Part shown: in pieces, positions 1 to 9,898 of the stretch
Numbering within the stretch: the stretch's first letter is position 1
Layout of the letters: every line of letters begins with the position of its first letter
NCBI GenBank assembly: GCA_004151065.3
Contig: NWUY0300001568.1
Location: 5,573 to 28,154 of the forward strand
Direction of reading: 5' to 3'
DNA length: 22,582 nucleotides
Origin: Larix sibirica
Lineage: Eukaryota; Streptophyta; Pinopsida; Pinales; Pinaceae
Program-made: the position numbers and the translations under genes
The notes under the pieces: generated by a model
What the model saw: the letters and a program-made list of their open reading frames with translations, nothing else
Database searches by the model: none
What the model was told of the DNA's origin: nothing

Positions 1-214
1 TAGTGGGGGCTATGAAAGTAAGGTTTGTGGTCCCATTAAACGTCCATCTAGGTAGTGCACAAGGCACATAGCACTAGTGAATAGAGCTTCGATGCCTGCG
101 TTGCTATTTTTTTAATTGCCTCTAACCAAGTTACTAATGATAGCCTATCCCTTTCCAAATGGAGTTCTAGAGAAAGGTGTGATCAAAAGGTGAGAAAAGT
201 CTCAGACACTAAAA
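1..214. other. Unassigned left edge, ending at an NN ambiguity
   Basis: No coding frame, repeat or LTR match was found here. The Athila-like 5' LTR should continue leftward by about 600 bp if it resembled its 3' partner, but these bases do not align convincingly with 9899-10511. The change from matching to non-matching sequence coincides with the NN at 215-216, so this piece may have been joined to the element by assembly, or the LTR may have been truncated or interrupted in the genome. Confidence 0.4.
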
Positions 215-216
215 NN

Positions 217-957
217 ATTGAAGTAAATTCTGAAAAATTAACACGGGGTTTTATTAGGCTGATATAATCACCTTGGGAATTCCATGTCAAGGAGATACAA
301 GGATATTATCATTATTTCATGATTTTGGAACAAGTATATTCAGTTTAGATCATATTTCCCTTACATAGTTTGCTTACTTTTTCTTTCCTATATTTTCCTA
401 TAAGGTTCCAGTAGTTTTCCTATTACAATGTTTTCTCATATGACTTCAACATTTATTTCCTATCATTTCAGTAGCATTCAATTCTAGTTATTTTAGTTCC
501 TGCAATTTATGTTTAGCATTATTTAATTATGTTTTATTTTCATACAGAGGTCGATTGATCCATATAGAACTTGGATCATTTTATGAACATGGAAATCAAA
601 AGTATTTCTTTGATATAAACTCTAAAATTCTTTATACATTGACCACTCAACTATAACCCTCTAACTCTTTATTGCGAGGGTGACACTGAGCCTTGCTAGC
701 CTGGGGAACAGTAGGAATATGTATGAAAGGGTTGGAACTAAAACACTTTGTTTTAAGCAAGCCATTCTTGTTTTAGAATAGGAATTAATTCTTAGTTAAA
801 TTATTATTTTGCTTTTGTTTTTTCTCGATAGTTAGTTTTTCTTTTAAGTTCCATATACTTTGCAAAGCACATATGAAGTTTGTACATTCCTAGGGTTTAT
901 AAATTAAAGTTAAAATTCAAGATTCCAACATTTTTTTTTATAATCAATGACCCACCA
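217..957 (+). repeat. 5' LTR (right-hand part) of the Athila-like element
   Basis: This stretch matches 10512-11256 in the same orientation. Strong blocks include the segment around 715-815 (against 11010-11107), which shares long identical runs such as ACTAAAACACTTTGTTTTAA, and the segment around 340-380 (against 10645-10680). The right edge is placed at TGACCCACCA (957), a few bases before the primer binding site. The left part of the LTR is missing from the window or lost. No TATA box could be assigned with confidence. Confidence 0.82.
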
Positions 958-962
958 CTTTT

Positions 963-980
963 TGGCATCTTTGTTGGGGA
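963..980 (+). promoter_or_regulatory. Primer binding site, tRNA-Asp type (decayed)
   Basis: TGGCATCTTTGTTGGGGA lies 5 bp after the LTR edge. It matches the reverse complement of the 3' end of plant tRNA-Asp at 13 of 18 positions from memory. Four of the five differences are transitions (C to T or G to A), as expected from decay of methylated cytosines. This would prime minus-strand DNA synthesis. The tRNA-Asp site is typical of Athila-like elements. Confidence 0.72.
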
Positions 981-1020
981 GGTGCTAAACCTATACGAGA
1001 GAAAAGAGAAAAATATCAAG

Positions 1021-2635
1021 AAATTTCCCTTGTCATGCAAGCCTCGACTGAGGGATGAATTAGGTCGCTTTCTACCCAAAAATACTATTATGTGAAAAAC
1101 AAGACTAAGTGAAAGATATTTTCTAAACCTTGATCCCAAATATACTGAAGACCCCTTATTGAACCCTCTAGTGGACTTTGAAAATACAACTTTCAGTAGA
1201 TAAGGTGATTCAAAAGAATATTTTGTTAATAGTCCCTTGGTAGAAGAAGAGAAGGTAGAGGTATTTGATTATCCCATCAGAGGATCCAATGGGAATATGA
1301 GGATGAAGAATATCAACCCTAATAATCTCCCTAATTTCCATGGTTTAACTTCAAAATATCCATATATTTTCTTATTTAAGTTTGAAGTATATTGCATGAC
1401 ATATGACTATTCCTTAGATGCTCAAAATATTAAACTCTTACCTTCTATAATGAAATATTTAAATTTGATATGGTTTATGAGTTTGGAAGGGAATAATATT
1501 GAATCATGGGAAAAAATGAAGACAAATTTCATATAGAAGTATAGGTATTATTGTAAAGCAAAGGAAACCAAAGATGCAAACTTTCAAATGTAGCAAGGGA
1601 AGAGTAATTCGTTAGAAGACTAAATAGAGATTTCAACTAAGCTATAAAAGATCCCATAACTGCATATAGATGAAGAATCATTGAACATGGTACTCCTCCA
1701 AGGAGTAAGAGAAGATTTGATGGATATCTTGAATATCCTATCTAATGGTGATATATTTCAATTAGAGTATCATGAGATCAAATCAGTTTTTAAAAAATAT
1801 TCTAGAAGTGGAAGGGGAAGAAATAACAAGAATACTAATTTTCAAATAGCCAAACCAACAACAACCTCAAACCTAACCAAATATGAATTATGGAATTTAC
1901 TCAATGATATGAATACATATATCCTTCAATCCCTTTCCATGCAACTGGACTCCATGCAAATCAAAAGGAAACAAGACAAAGTTGCACAAGCTTTGGCCAT
2001 TTTCCCCTAAATGTCGAAAGAAGCATGAAAAGAACCAATGTCCACTAAACTCAATAGATATTTGTGGAATATGTGTGGAAAATCATACAACTAATAATTT
2101 TCGATTATTACCTTCCTACAAAGAAGCAATCCAAGATCAACGGACAAGAGATCATACAAAACCACTTTGCTTTATTAATCGAAGGAGGTATGGATTTCCT
2201 AGATTGTTCCAACATAATAAACAACCCTATTTTACTACGTACAGAAATCCATTTTAGTCACCTTTATTTTCTCCTATAGGTAAACCACCATGGCCAAACC
2301 AAGTGCAATTTCCATGGAAAAATGATCAAAATCAATATCCTTAAACCCAACCTAACCCTCAGTATCCTCAAAATTATCCTTCTCCTCAGTATCCTCAAGG
2401 ACAACAATATCCATTTCACCCTACTTATCCATTTCAAAATTAGTTCCCCTCATCATCCAATTGGATACCTCAACAACCCCAAGCTGCCTTGATTCCACCA
2501 CCTAAACTTGCTCAACAAGAACCAAAGAAACCTCAAATTCCTACCCAACCTACACTGAATCCTAAAAACAATAGACAAGTCCAGCCTATCTACAATAACT
2601 AGCTAGCTAATTTTCAAACCTACTCCTTAGATGCA
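1021..2635 (+). pseudogene. gag: gag pseudogene (capsid, zinc fingers, Pro/Gln-rich tail)
   Basis: Gag forms the virus-like particle and packages element RNA. The leader at about 1021-1095 (PRLRDELGRFLPKN) is followed by the capsid core at 1237-1536, with LPNFHGLTSKYPYIFLFKFE then WFMSLEGNNIESWEKMK, the usual plant gypsy retrotransposon-gag pattern. The same frame continues through stops at about 1534, 1591 and 1621 into 1681-2010. A frame change near 1985-2010 leads to a double zinc finger at about 2003-2100 (KCRKKHEKNQC, then CGICVENH). Its expected first cysteine reads Ser (2003-2005) and its last reads Phe, so metal binding is probably lost. From 2260 to 2600 the product would be rich in Pro, Gln and Tyr, with PQYPQ-type repeats, again broken by stops. 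The exact start is uncertain. No intact reading frame longer than 109 codons survives. Confidence 0.85.
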
Positions 2636-2809
2636 GTAGACCTCAATGAATTAAACCTGTGCTCTAGAAGATAGTATAGAATCTTCTACCTCCTACCATC
2701 ACCGAGCAATTACGGGATCAGATTGAACGTCAAGATATCCTTACCACTCAAACAATAGAAAATGATGTTATTGATGGCAACCCACAACAATAGATTTTAA
2801 AAACCCCAC
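2636..2809 (+). other. gag-protease linker
   Basis: The sequence still reads in the gag-pol direction (for example TEQLRDQIERQDILTTQTIE near 2700-2755) but shows no domain I recognise. It probably encodes the variable linker between the gag tail and the protease in a single polyprotein. At least two stops interrupt it. Confidence 0.5.
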
Positions 2810-3657
2810 CATTTTTTGAAATATTGGAATAAAAAAAGGTGGATTACTCAGAAAAAGCTATTTTGGAAGAGCTCAAAAACATGTGTATAAATATTCCACT
2901 CCTATAATCCATCAAGTAAGTTCCTATATGCAATAAATTTATCAAAGAAACATGTATTAAAAATACAAGGATAAAGAGAAGAGATCCTCACACAATAAAT
3001 GTCATAGGACAACTTGCAAATCAAATGTTGGGGAAAGTCATCAACCTTAAATACTTGGATCCAAGCAACCTACTAGTGAATCTACACATTAATTAGAATC
3101 TTATACCAAACACTCTCATTTACCTAGGAGAAACAATTAATGGGATTACTAAGGACATAGTGGAAACATTGAACTTAAGTTCATCACTAAGGCATACATC
3201 AATAGTTCTACGGTTGGCAGATACTTCAACTGTGTGTCTAGAAGGAGTCCTGGAAGATATCATTGTAACAATAGACTCATGGGAATATCCTATAGACTTT
3301 ATTGTCTTACATGTCAAAACCAAGCTCATAGGATATCCTCTTATTCTAGGCAGGCCTTAACTGAGAACGGTTGATTCATACATTGGTTGTAGAATAGGGG
3401 ATATGACCATCACAAGTGGCATGTCCAAAAAGACGATAATCCTATATCCACCTTCTAGGCCATTCATTGACATCAAGGATCCTATATGGATAGAAGGATA
3501 TAAAAATTTCAATCAAACCATTCACCCAATTCTCGGCACAGGTGAAACCCTTGCACTTAGATATCCCAATGAAGATACAATGCTATCTAATTTTCTACAA
3601 AACATCTATCGTAATTCTGAACTGATTAAAGATATCTTTAAAAAATGAGAAGAAGAA
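2810..3657 (+). pseudogene. pol: pol pseudogene: retropepsin-like aspartic protease and linker
   Basis: This is the domain that would cleave the Gag-Pol polyprotein. The frame holding 3160-3360 contains the gypsy protease pattern: the upstream helix region (VIGQLANQMLGKVINLKYLD, about 3000-3060), the active-site loop (IYLGETIN at 3118-3141), a beta-strand block (IVLRLADTSTV) and the C-terminal LIGYPLILGRP (3331-3360). The catalytic aspartate before Leu-Gly reads Tyr (TAC at 3121-3123), so the protease is dead. A stop at 3358-3360 splits it from 3403-3648, a linker towards reverse transcriptase in the same frame. In the family the protease dimerises and is fused in frame to the downstream domains. 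Confidence in the domain is good; its edges are approximate. Confidence 0.78.
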
Positions 3658-4645
3658 ATGATTGGATCCATAAGAGAATCAGAATCAATTTGGAAAAGGG
3701 TATTTTGTCTTGAGTGGTTGCTGTCTACTATCAATGTAATCGATATTTTCCAAAGAAAAACTTTAGAAATCAACAAAAATATGCAACATGATCAAGAACA
3801 ACAACTGATAAGAGTCCTCACTAAACATAGTTCATCCTTTGTTTGGAATTACATAGACATGAAATGTGTACATCTGATATTCACAAGCACCACATTTACA
3901 TCAAGGAAGATGCTATACCTATCAAACAACCTCAAAGAAGGATGAATCTATCCTTGAAATATATTGTCAAACAACAATTAAAAAAATTGTTGGATGATGG
4001 TTTTATATACCCCATCTCTAACAGTGAATGGGTGTCTCCCTTAGTCATAGTCCCCCAAAAAGGATGTAAGTGGAGAATATATGTTGTCTATAGAGAGATC
4101 AATAAAGCAACTAAAAAATATCATTTTCCACTACCCTTTATTTATCAAGTATTGGATACTTTGTCCTGGAAAAATTTCTTCTCTTTTCTAGTTGGTTTTA
4201 GTGGGTATAACCAAATCCAAGTCCACCTAGAGGATCAAGAAAAACCAAATTTTACTTTCCCCTGGGGTACTTTTTCTTTCAGAGTTCTTCCATCTAGATT
4301 ATGCAATGCCCTTGCAAACTTTTCAGAGTTTTTTTGAGCATTTTTTCAAATTTTTTACATGACAACATGGATATCTACATGGATGGCAGCACACCTTATG
4401 GTGATATCTTCCAATATTATTTGGATAAATTTTATTTTGACTTAAAAGAATGCATAGAGATGATCATGTGTTTAAGTAATGAAAAATTTGGAATGCTCGT
4501 GAATGAAGGAATATTCTTAGGTCACCATGTGTCCTCCCAGGGCATAAGAGTTGAGCAATACAGAATTGAAATCATCAAAAATATGCCTCCACCTTTGAAA
4601 CTAAAAGATGTAAGAATATTTCTTGGACATGAAAGCTAATACAAA
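3658..4645 (+). pseudogene. pol: pol pseudogene: Ty3/gypsy reverse transcriptase
   Basis: Reverse transcriptase copies element RNA into DNA in the virus-like particle. An N-terminal part is read at 3658-3870, then a frame change leads to 3843-4337 with LLDDGFIYPISNSEWVSPLV, HFPLPF, GYNQIQVHLEDQEKPNFTF and WGTFSFRVLPSRLCNA, the fingers and palm of a gypsy RT. A second frame change near 4320 leads to IYMDGSTPYGD (4373-4405) and LSNEKFGMLVNEGIFLGHHV. Conserved aspartates are replaced in the WRI-D-YR region (Val, 4086-4088), the K-D-HFPLPF region (Tyr, 4119-4121), the L-D-GYSG motif (Val, 4191-4193) and the second Asp of the YMDD box (Gly, 4385-4387). Two of the three metal-binding aspartates are therefore gone. 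Identification is firm; activity is excluded. Confidence 0.93.
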
Positions 4646-5248
4646 ATGTTTATTAAATATTTCAGTAAGATAGTTGCACCCACGTTTGAATTTCCAACCA
4701 AGGATGCAAAGTTTGTATGGACAGGGGAATGCATGATAACATGTGAAGTTATCAAACAAAAGACAATGACAACTCCTATTCTACTAGGACCCAAATAGGG
4801 AATTCAATTCCACATACATTCATATGCCTCTAATAGAGCTATTGGAGTAGTACTTGGCCATCATGAGAATAAAGATCCATTTTCCATATACTACATCAGT
4901 AAAAATTTGTTGGGAGCTAAAGTCAACTACACTGTGATAGAAAAAAAAATCGTAGATGTGGTTTACCTCATCAACAAATTTAGGAATTGCTTTATAGGCT
5001 ATCCAGTGTATGTGCATATATATCACTCTGCCATTAAGTATTTAATGAACAAACCAAAAACTAGTGGTAGAATAATTAGATGGTTGTTACATCTACAGGA
5101 ATTTGTCTTAACTGTTCTTGACAAGCCAAGAAAGCATAATGTTGTTGCAAAAACAATTTCCACACTAACCCATCTTTCCTATAAGGAATTGGTTGATGAT
5201 TCTTTTCTAGATGAACACATTTTTTCTATATCAGTAAAAACCTTGTAG
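4646..5248 (+). pseudogene. pol: pol pseudogene: RNase H domain
   Basis: This domain follows the RT connection and would degrade the RNA strand of the RNA/DNA hybrid. It stays in one frame with the RT palm end (stops at 4637-4639 and 4796-4798). FHIHSYASNRAIGVVLG (about 4808-4860), IYYISKNLLGAKVNYTVIEK, VHIYHSAIKYLMNKP (5012-5056) and the tail VLDKPRKHNVVAKTISTL fit the gypsy RNase H pattern closely. The first catalytic position, normally Asp in the T-D-A-S motif, reads Tyr (TAT, 4823-4825). The later Asp of the T-D-H-S motif also reads Tyr (TAT, 5021-5023). The catalytic Glu is kept (GAA, 4940-4942). Two GAT-to-TAT-type changes in one domain are notable. Confidence 0.9.
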
Positions 5249-6534
5249 TTTGCTGACATAGCAAACTATCTAGCAATTGGAAAATTCTCTTAGCATTTTA
5301 GCTACAAACAACGCTGCAAATTCATCAAGAAAAGTTCAACTTATGCTTGGATAAAAGTCTATATATTCAAACACGGACCAAATCAAATCTTTAAAATATG
5401 TATAAGAGAATATGAGGTGCATGAAATCCTACATGCATGCCACAATGAATCCTATGGAGGACACTATGCATTAAAGTTAATAACTTACAAAATTTTGCAA
5501 ACATGCTACTATCGACCCACACTCCACAAAGATGATGAACAATATGTCTCAAGCTATGAAGATTGCCATAGAATGGGAAATCCTACAAAAAGGGATGATA
5601 TGCCACTCCATACTCAAGTATAATTTGAGCCTTTTGACAAATGAGGCTTAGATTTTGTCAGTCCAATTAGTTCTCCCTCTAATAAAAAATGTCACATTTT
5701 GGTGTGCACTGATTATTTAAAGAAAAAGGGAAGAGGTAAAAGCACTCAAGGATGCAAATGAAACAAGTGTAGCAAAGTTCCTGGTTGTGCACATTTTCAC
5801 TAGATTAGGAGTTCCAATAGAATTGGTCTCTTACCAAGGAGCTTAGTTCACCTCAAACATGATTGAATACCTTATGAATAAGAACAAGATCAACAATCAT
5901 ATAATTACCAACCCCAAGCAAATGGCCAGATAGAAGTGACCAATAGAAACTTGAAGGATACTTACAAAGACGATCCAAATTCATAAAAGGGACTAGGTAG
6001 ATAGACTGAATAAATTTATTTGGGCATAAAAAAATTTGGAATAATTCCACATGATTTACCCCCTATGAATTAGTCTATGGAAGGAAGGTAATGTTTCCTA
6101 GAGAGCTTGAAATCAAGACACAAAAATAGCAGTAGACTTGAATCTAGACTTATATTTAGATCAACAAGAAAGGATACATCATTTGAATGCTTTATATGAA
6201 TATTAAAAAGAAGCACTCTTTCATAATTAAGTAGTACAACAACAAAGGAAAAAACAACATGATAGATTTATCAATACCAAAACCTTCAAAGAGGGATATT
6301 GGGCACTCCCCTATGATTCAAGGTTAAAAATATTTTAAATTGAAATTGATAACAAGGTGGCTTGGACCATATCATATTGAAACTTGTCACAATAATGAAT
6401 CAGTTAAGATCAGGACAATAAATGATGCTCAAACACCTTTTCTCGTTAGTGGTCATCGACTGGAATTGTATAAGAATCCAGTATCTAAGGACGAGTTCAC
6501 CTATCAATTATACGAGATACTTGACTCTAATTGA
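5249..6534 (+). pseudogene. pol: pol pseudogene: integrase (zinc-binding, DDE core, C-terminal domain)
   Basis: Integrase inserts the DNA copy into the genome. The HHCC zinc-binding part is at about 5417-5590 (HACHNESYGGH, then YVSSYEDCHRMGN); the first cysteine of the pair reads Tyr. The core begins with GLDFVSPISSP and LVCTDYL (5645-5720), so the first Asp is kept. After a frameshift comes ELVSYQGA-stop-FTS (5820-5852), where the second catalytic Asp reads Tyr (TAC, 5832-5834) and the next conserved residues run into a stop (5844-5846). The catalytic Glu survives in QANGQIEVTNR (GAA, 5933-5935) in another frame. The C-terminal part (6340-6534: RWLGPYHIE, VKIRTINDAQTPFLVSGHRL, KDEFTYQ) is well conserved. 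At least three frames are needed to read the whole domain. Confidence 0.9.
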
Positions 6535-7561
6535 GGGAACTAATGCCTCAGTTCTAGTTGGAATCCCTATTATTTTCCTCTGAAAAAAACAAGAAGAAAA
6601 AACAAGAAAAAATAATATTCCTGATAATAAAAACTTCCTTTGAAGTGCTACCAAGAGGGACTACTAGTGAAAACTAGAAATTGCACCAACAGTCCTAAAA
6701 GGAAAAAAGAGAAAGAAGAAAAAAAAACTATTTTTTATCCTCTAATGATTTTGTACAACATCCAATATGCTCTATCTCACCACAATGTTTCAAATACTTT
6801 GTCTCACACAGACACTATAGGATCATATTCCAAAAACTATAGAATCCACACCTCCAGAAACTCCAATGAACCCCATTTATTTCACACACAAGGCGTATAT
6901 GCACTCATCTAGTACACTATCCCACATATCAAATCATCATTGATATCAAGGTACATCATTCATAAAAGTTACGCACTTACTACTTTCATTCTGTTCATTT
7001 AAACATGCATGAAATATCCCATAACATCACAAGTTTTAACCATATGGCACTGAGGTTATCACAAGTTTAGTAGAGGGGAGGAATTGCATGAATAAGGATA
7101 GGTTCCAAATTGTGTTCATTCCCATGCATGCTCAAGCAGTTGAAGGTGGGGCTATGGGAATTAGCAAATTTTGCAAATTTTAATGCGATTGGTGCATCAA
7201 CCAAAAACATGGGTATAGACATCATTTTAGAGATCATGATAAAGGATACAGTCAAGGAAGCATGTATCCAGGATGTGAGAACAATGATGAAGAAGAGATG
7301 CATGAACTCCAACAATTCGAATTACATTCCAAATCAAGAAGTAGTGGTTCAACCAAAAACATAAGTAGTGGACGATATAAATAGGAGAGGAGTAGACAAG
7401 TGACAAGGAAACTGTTGAGAACTAGCTTAACTAGAGAAAATTCAAACAAAGCCACACCTGCATATACTTGAGTAAGGCTGAAAAACATTTCCTTCGAAAT
7501 TTTTTCGTTCAAAAGAGTCATAGCTTGAAAATTTTCAGACTTAAAGTCTTGAAGAAACCCT
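6535..7561 (+). other. Spacer between pol and the third coding region
   Basis: This stretch of about 1 kb is A-rich just after the pol end, with two A/G-rich blocks (about 6583-6616 and 6697-6727). Two short open frames exist (6640-6912, 90 codons, and 7110-7364, 84 codons) with no motif I recognise. Either may be the remains of the start of the downstream coding region, because the + strand around 7110-7330 still reads openly. No tRNA or regulatory signal could be assigned. Confidence 0.5.
6697..6727 (+). promoter_or_regulatory. 31-nt uninterrupted purine tract, possible internal polypurine tract
   Basis: Thirty-one purines in a row follow the pol end. Purine tracts resist RNase H and can act as secondary plus-strand primers in some LTR elements. 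A role here is inference, since A-rich DNA is common after pol in plant gypsy elements. Confidence 0.35.
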
Positions 7562-9890
7562 TTGAATATTTTTCTTCTTTCAATTAAATACTGTGTAGAG
7601 ACTTTTTACTTGAAGGAAATTTTGAGAATCCAAATAGAAACCCAAAATATGACTATAGGCTTCAATAAAAGTAAACCCACGAATCATTCAAAACTTTATC
7701 AAAACCCTAGTGTGCTAGAAATTTTCCAAAATATCGGGTGGATGAATTTCTTGTCTAAACTAAATGGGTATGACCATAATGTTCCACTAGAATTTGCCAG
7801 AAATATCCAGTAGTTGAAAGACTAGAATGAGTTCATTACAAGATGAAAAGGGGTTCAAGTTCTCGTAATGAAGCTAATTTGATCAATAGCACAAGAATTC
7901 CATGGGGATAATGCTAGAATAAGGAAGACATGGATTAGCAAGTAAGGAAAAACATTTTTTTTTCAAGAGCCATGAGCTATATGAAGAAGATAAGAATTGG
8001 GTAAAAAGAGACATGTGTTGCAACATTCATCTTGAAATATATCACTTGCCTAGGAAGATTGAGTTAGTTTCATTCCTATTATTTTAGAATGTTGAACTTA
8101 TTGAGAAATATCCCCCCATCAACTACCTAGAGAAAATATTAGCATTTATTACTTTTTATTGCAATCTCTTGGATAAATGTGGTTGAAGGTGTAGCATTGC
8201 AAATAGGATGCATTGGCTCACCAACGTCTAACCCAAGTTCCTTGATTGTCATGGAAGGATTTTATTGACATAGATGAAAAATATGTACATGCAATGAAAG
8301 AAACACTCAAGGTTGAACCTCTAGTTGTATCCAAAGAGAATAAAAAGGTGATTCCAGAAAGGTCCTATATAACAAGTAGGGCCCAAAATAAAATGAATAT
8401 GGGGGAAGAAGAAGACAAGATCATCACAGATACCCTCATTAATATGAAATCACTTGACCCCATTCATTCCAAAGGATAAAAACAAATTCCCCTTGCTATT
8501 GCGTACAAGTTTAGGTGACTAAGAAGAAGATTAATTTTTGAAGTGTAGTAATCTAAGAAACAACAGAGTAAAAATGAAGGTGAATATGAGTTGGATGAGG
8601 CCAATTATGTGGGATAGGACTCTATTCATATCGAGAATGAAAAATCTGAATACCATGGTTAGGGTCTATCAAATAGGGTAGAGTAACACTTGACACAAGA
8701 AAAGAACTTGCAATTGCATAACATAATTGGCTAGGGCTATATCATATTGATCATAATGGAAAGTGATAGCCCAATACAAAGCAGTTGATGACAAGGTTGA
8801 AAATGATGCATCATTTTATGAGGTATCCATACTATAGGAGAAACTACAAATTCTCAAAATGCAACATTTTGATAGTCAAAAACATCTCGAAAAAGGGATT
8901 AAGGAACTCAAGCGAGAATTACAAGATCACAAAAAATATTTAGCAAACAAAGTTCAGAAGATAGATTCCCTGGAAGTAACAATGGTTAAGTTAACCCAAG
9001 TTTATGAAGAAATTATAACCTACAGACTCCCTTCCATGGTTTACACGGTATTCTTACAAGAAAAGTGGTGCAGATTCCAACTCCAAAGATTAAAACATCA
9101 ACTACCATGTGACATCACCACACCCAGGGAGTTCATGGATATATTCCAAGAGAACACAAAGAAAGAAAAAGATCATCTATTCAAGTTCTACATGCACAAT
9201 TATGTATTTCCTTGTACCTACATATGCTCTCCAAACCCATGCATAGGAGACATGTTGTTGAGATATTTATGCTCATGGCTACATAATGAACTTGAAAGAG
9301 AGAAAGAGATGTACATTTACCAATTAGAGGAGTGGGTCAACAAATTGTGGATTAGCGAAGAAGTTGATAACCTTGAAGTAGTTATCAAATATCACAACAC
9401 CTTGAATTCTGATGAGGAATTATCTCAATCCTGGAGGAAAAACAACAAGGAGATATATCCCATTTTGATGAAACACAACAAGAAGTAAAGGATGATTATA
9501 TACATGCATCAATGGATAGGTGGAAGAGATTGTCACCTGAGCTAAAAGGTAGGGAGACACACTCTCCTACTAGCATGCAAATTTCCTTATTCATAGCCTA
9601 CTTATAAAAAGAAACTCTTCAAAGGAATAAACTAGGATGTATAGGGATGAAGCTCACTCCTTTTTTATTTCTTCCCATTAGTAATAGTAAGAATATTGAT
9701 GGGAATGAAGAAATGAAGAAATGAGAACAAGAAAAACATAGTTTAGATTACTATAAGCAGTGGGATGACACAAGAATCATTACCTATGATGGAGGGGAGG
9801 TGTATGCAGAACAAATGGGACCCAATTCTCTAGAAAAGAAGAAAATAGCTTCCTCTTCTTTGTCGCACATGGGTGTGCAACCCTCTAGTT
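7562..9890 (+). pseudogene. Degenerate third coding region of the Athila-like element (position of env-like ORF)
   Basis: A long decayed coding region lies between pol and the polypurine tract. Reading across frames gives four blocks. (1) 7562-7813, with PSVLEIFQNIGWMNFLSKLNGY, resembles the N-terminal part of a plant transposon-associated protein family, recalled without a search. (2) About 7912-8240, with HELYEEDKNWVKRDM and HLEIYHLPRKIELVSF. (3) 8246-8479, acidic and lysine-rich. (4) 8859-9488, the longest open frame of the window (209 codons), whose first 60 residues are Lys/Glu/Leu-rich and look like a coiled coil (KHLEKGIKELKRELQDHKK). A frameshift at about 9480 continues to 9890 (ASMDRWKRLSPELKG, later WDDTRIITYDGGEVYA). 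No signal peptide or clear membrane segment is seen, so there is no support for an envelope protein. Function unknown. Confidence 0.62.
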
Positions 9891-9898
9891 GGGGGAGA
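9891..9898 (+). promoter_or_regulatory. Polypurine tract of the Athila-like element
   Basis: GGGGGAGA immediately precedes TG, the start expected for an LTR. It would be the plus-strand primer for second-strand DNA synthesis. Its position after the last coding block and right before the 3' LTR supports the call. Confidence 0.75.

Noticed and set aside
897-906. TATA-like TTTATAAATTA as the LTR promoter
   Set aside because: It lies only about 60 bp before the LTR end, leaving little room for transcript start and R/U5, and the partner LTR reads GATAAATTA.
880-1095. 71-codon open frame across the LTR end and primer site
   Set aside because: It begins inside the LTR and crosses the primer binding site. 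Only its last part overlaps the gag leader, so it is not a separate gene.
897-1139. 80-codon antisense frame
   Set aside because: It is the reverse shadow of the LTR edge and gag leader, with no motif and low-complexity Phe/Ser content.
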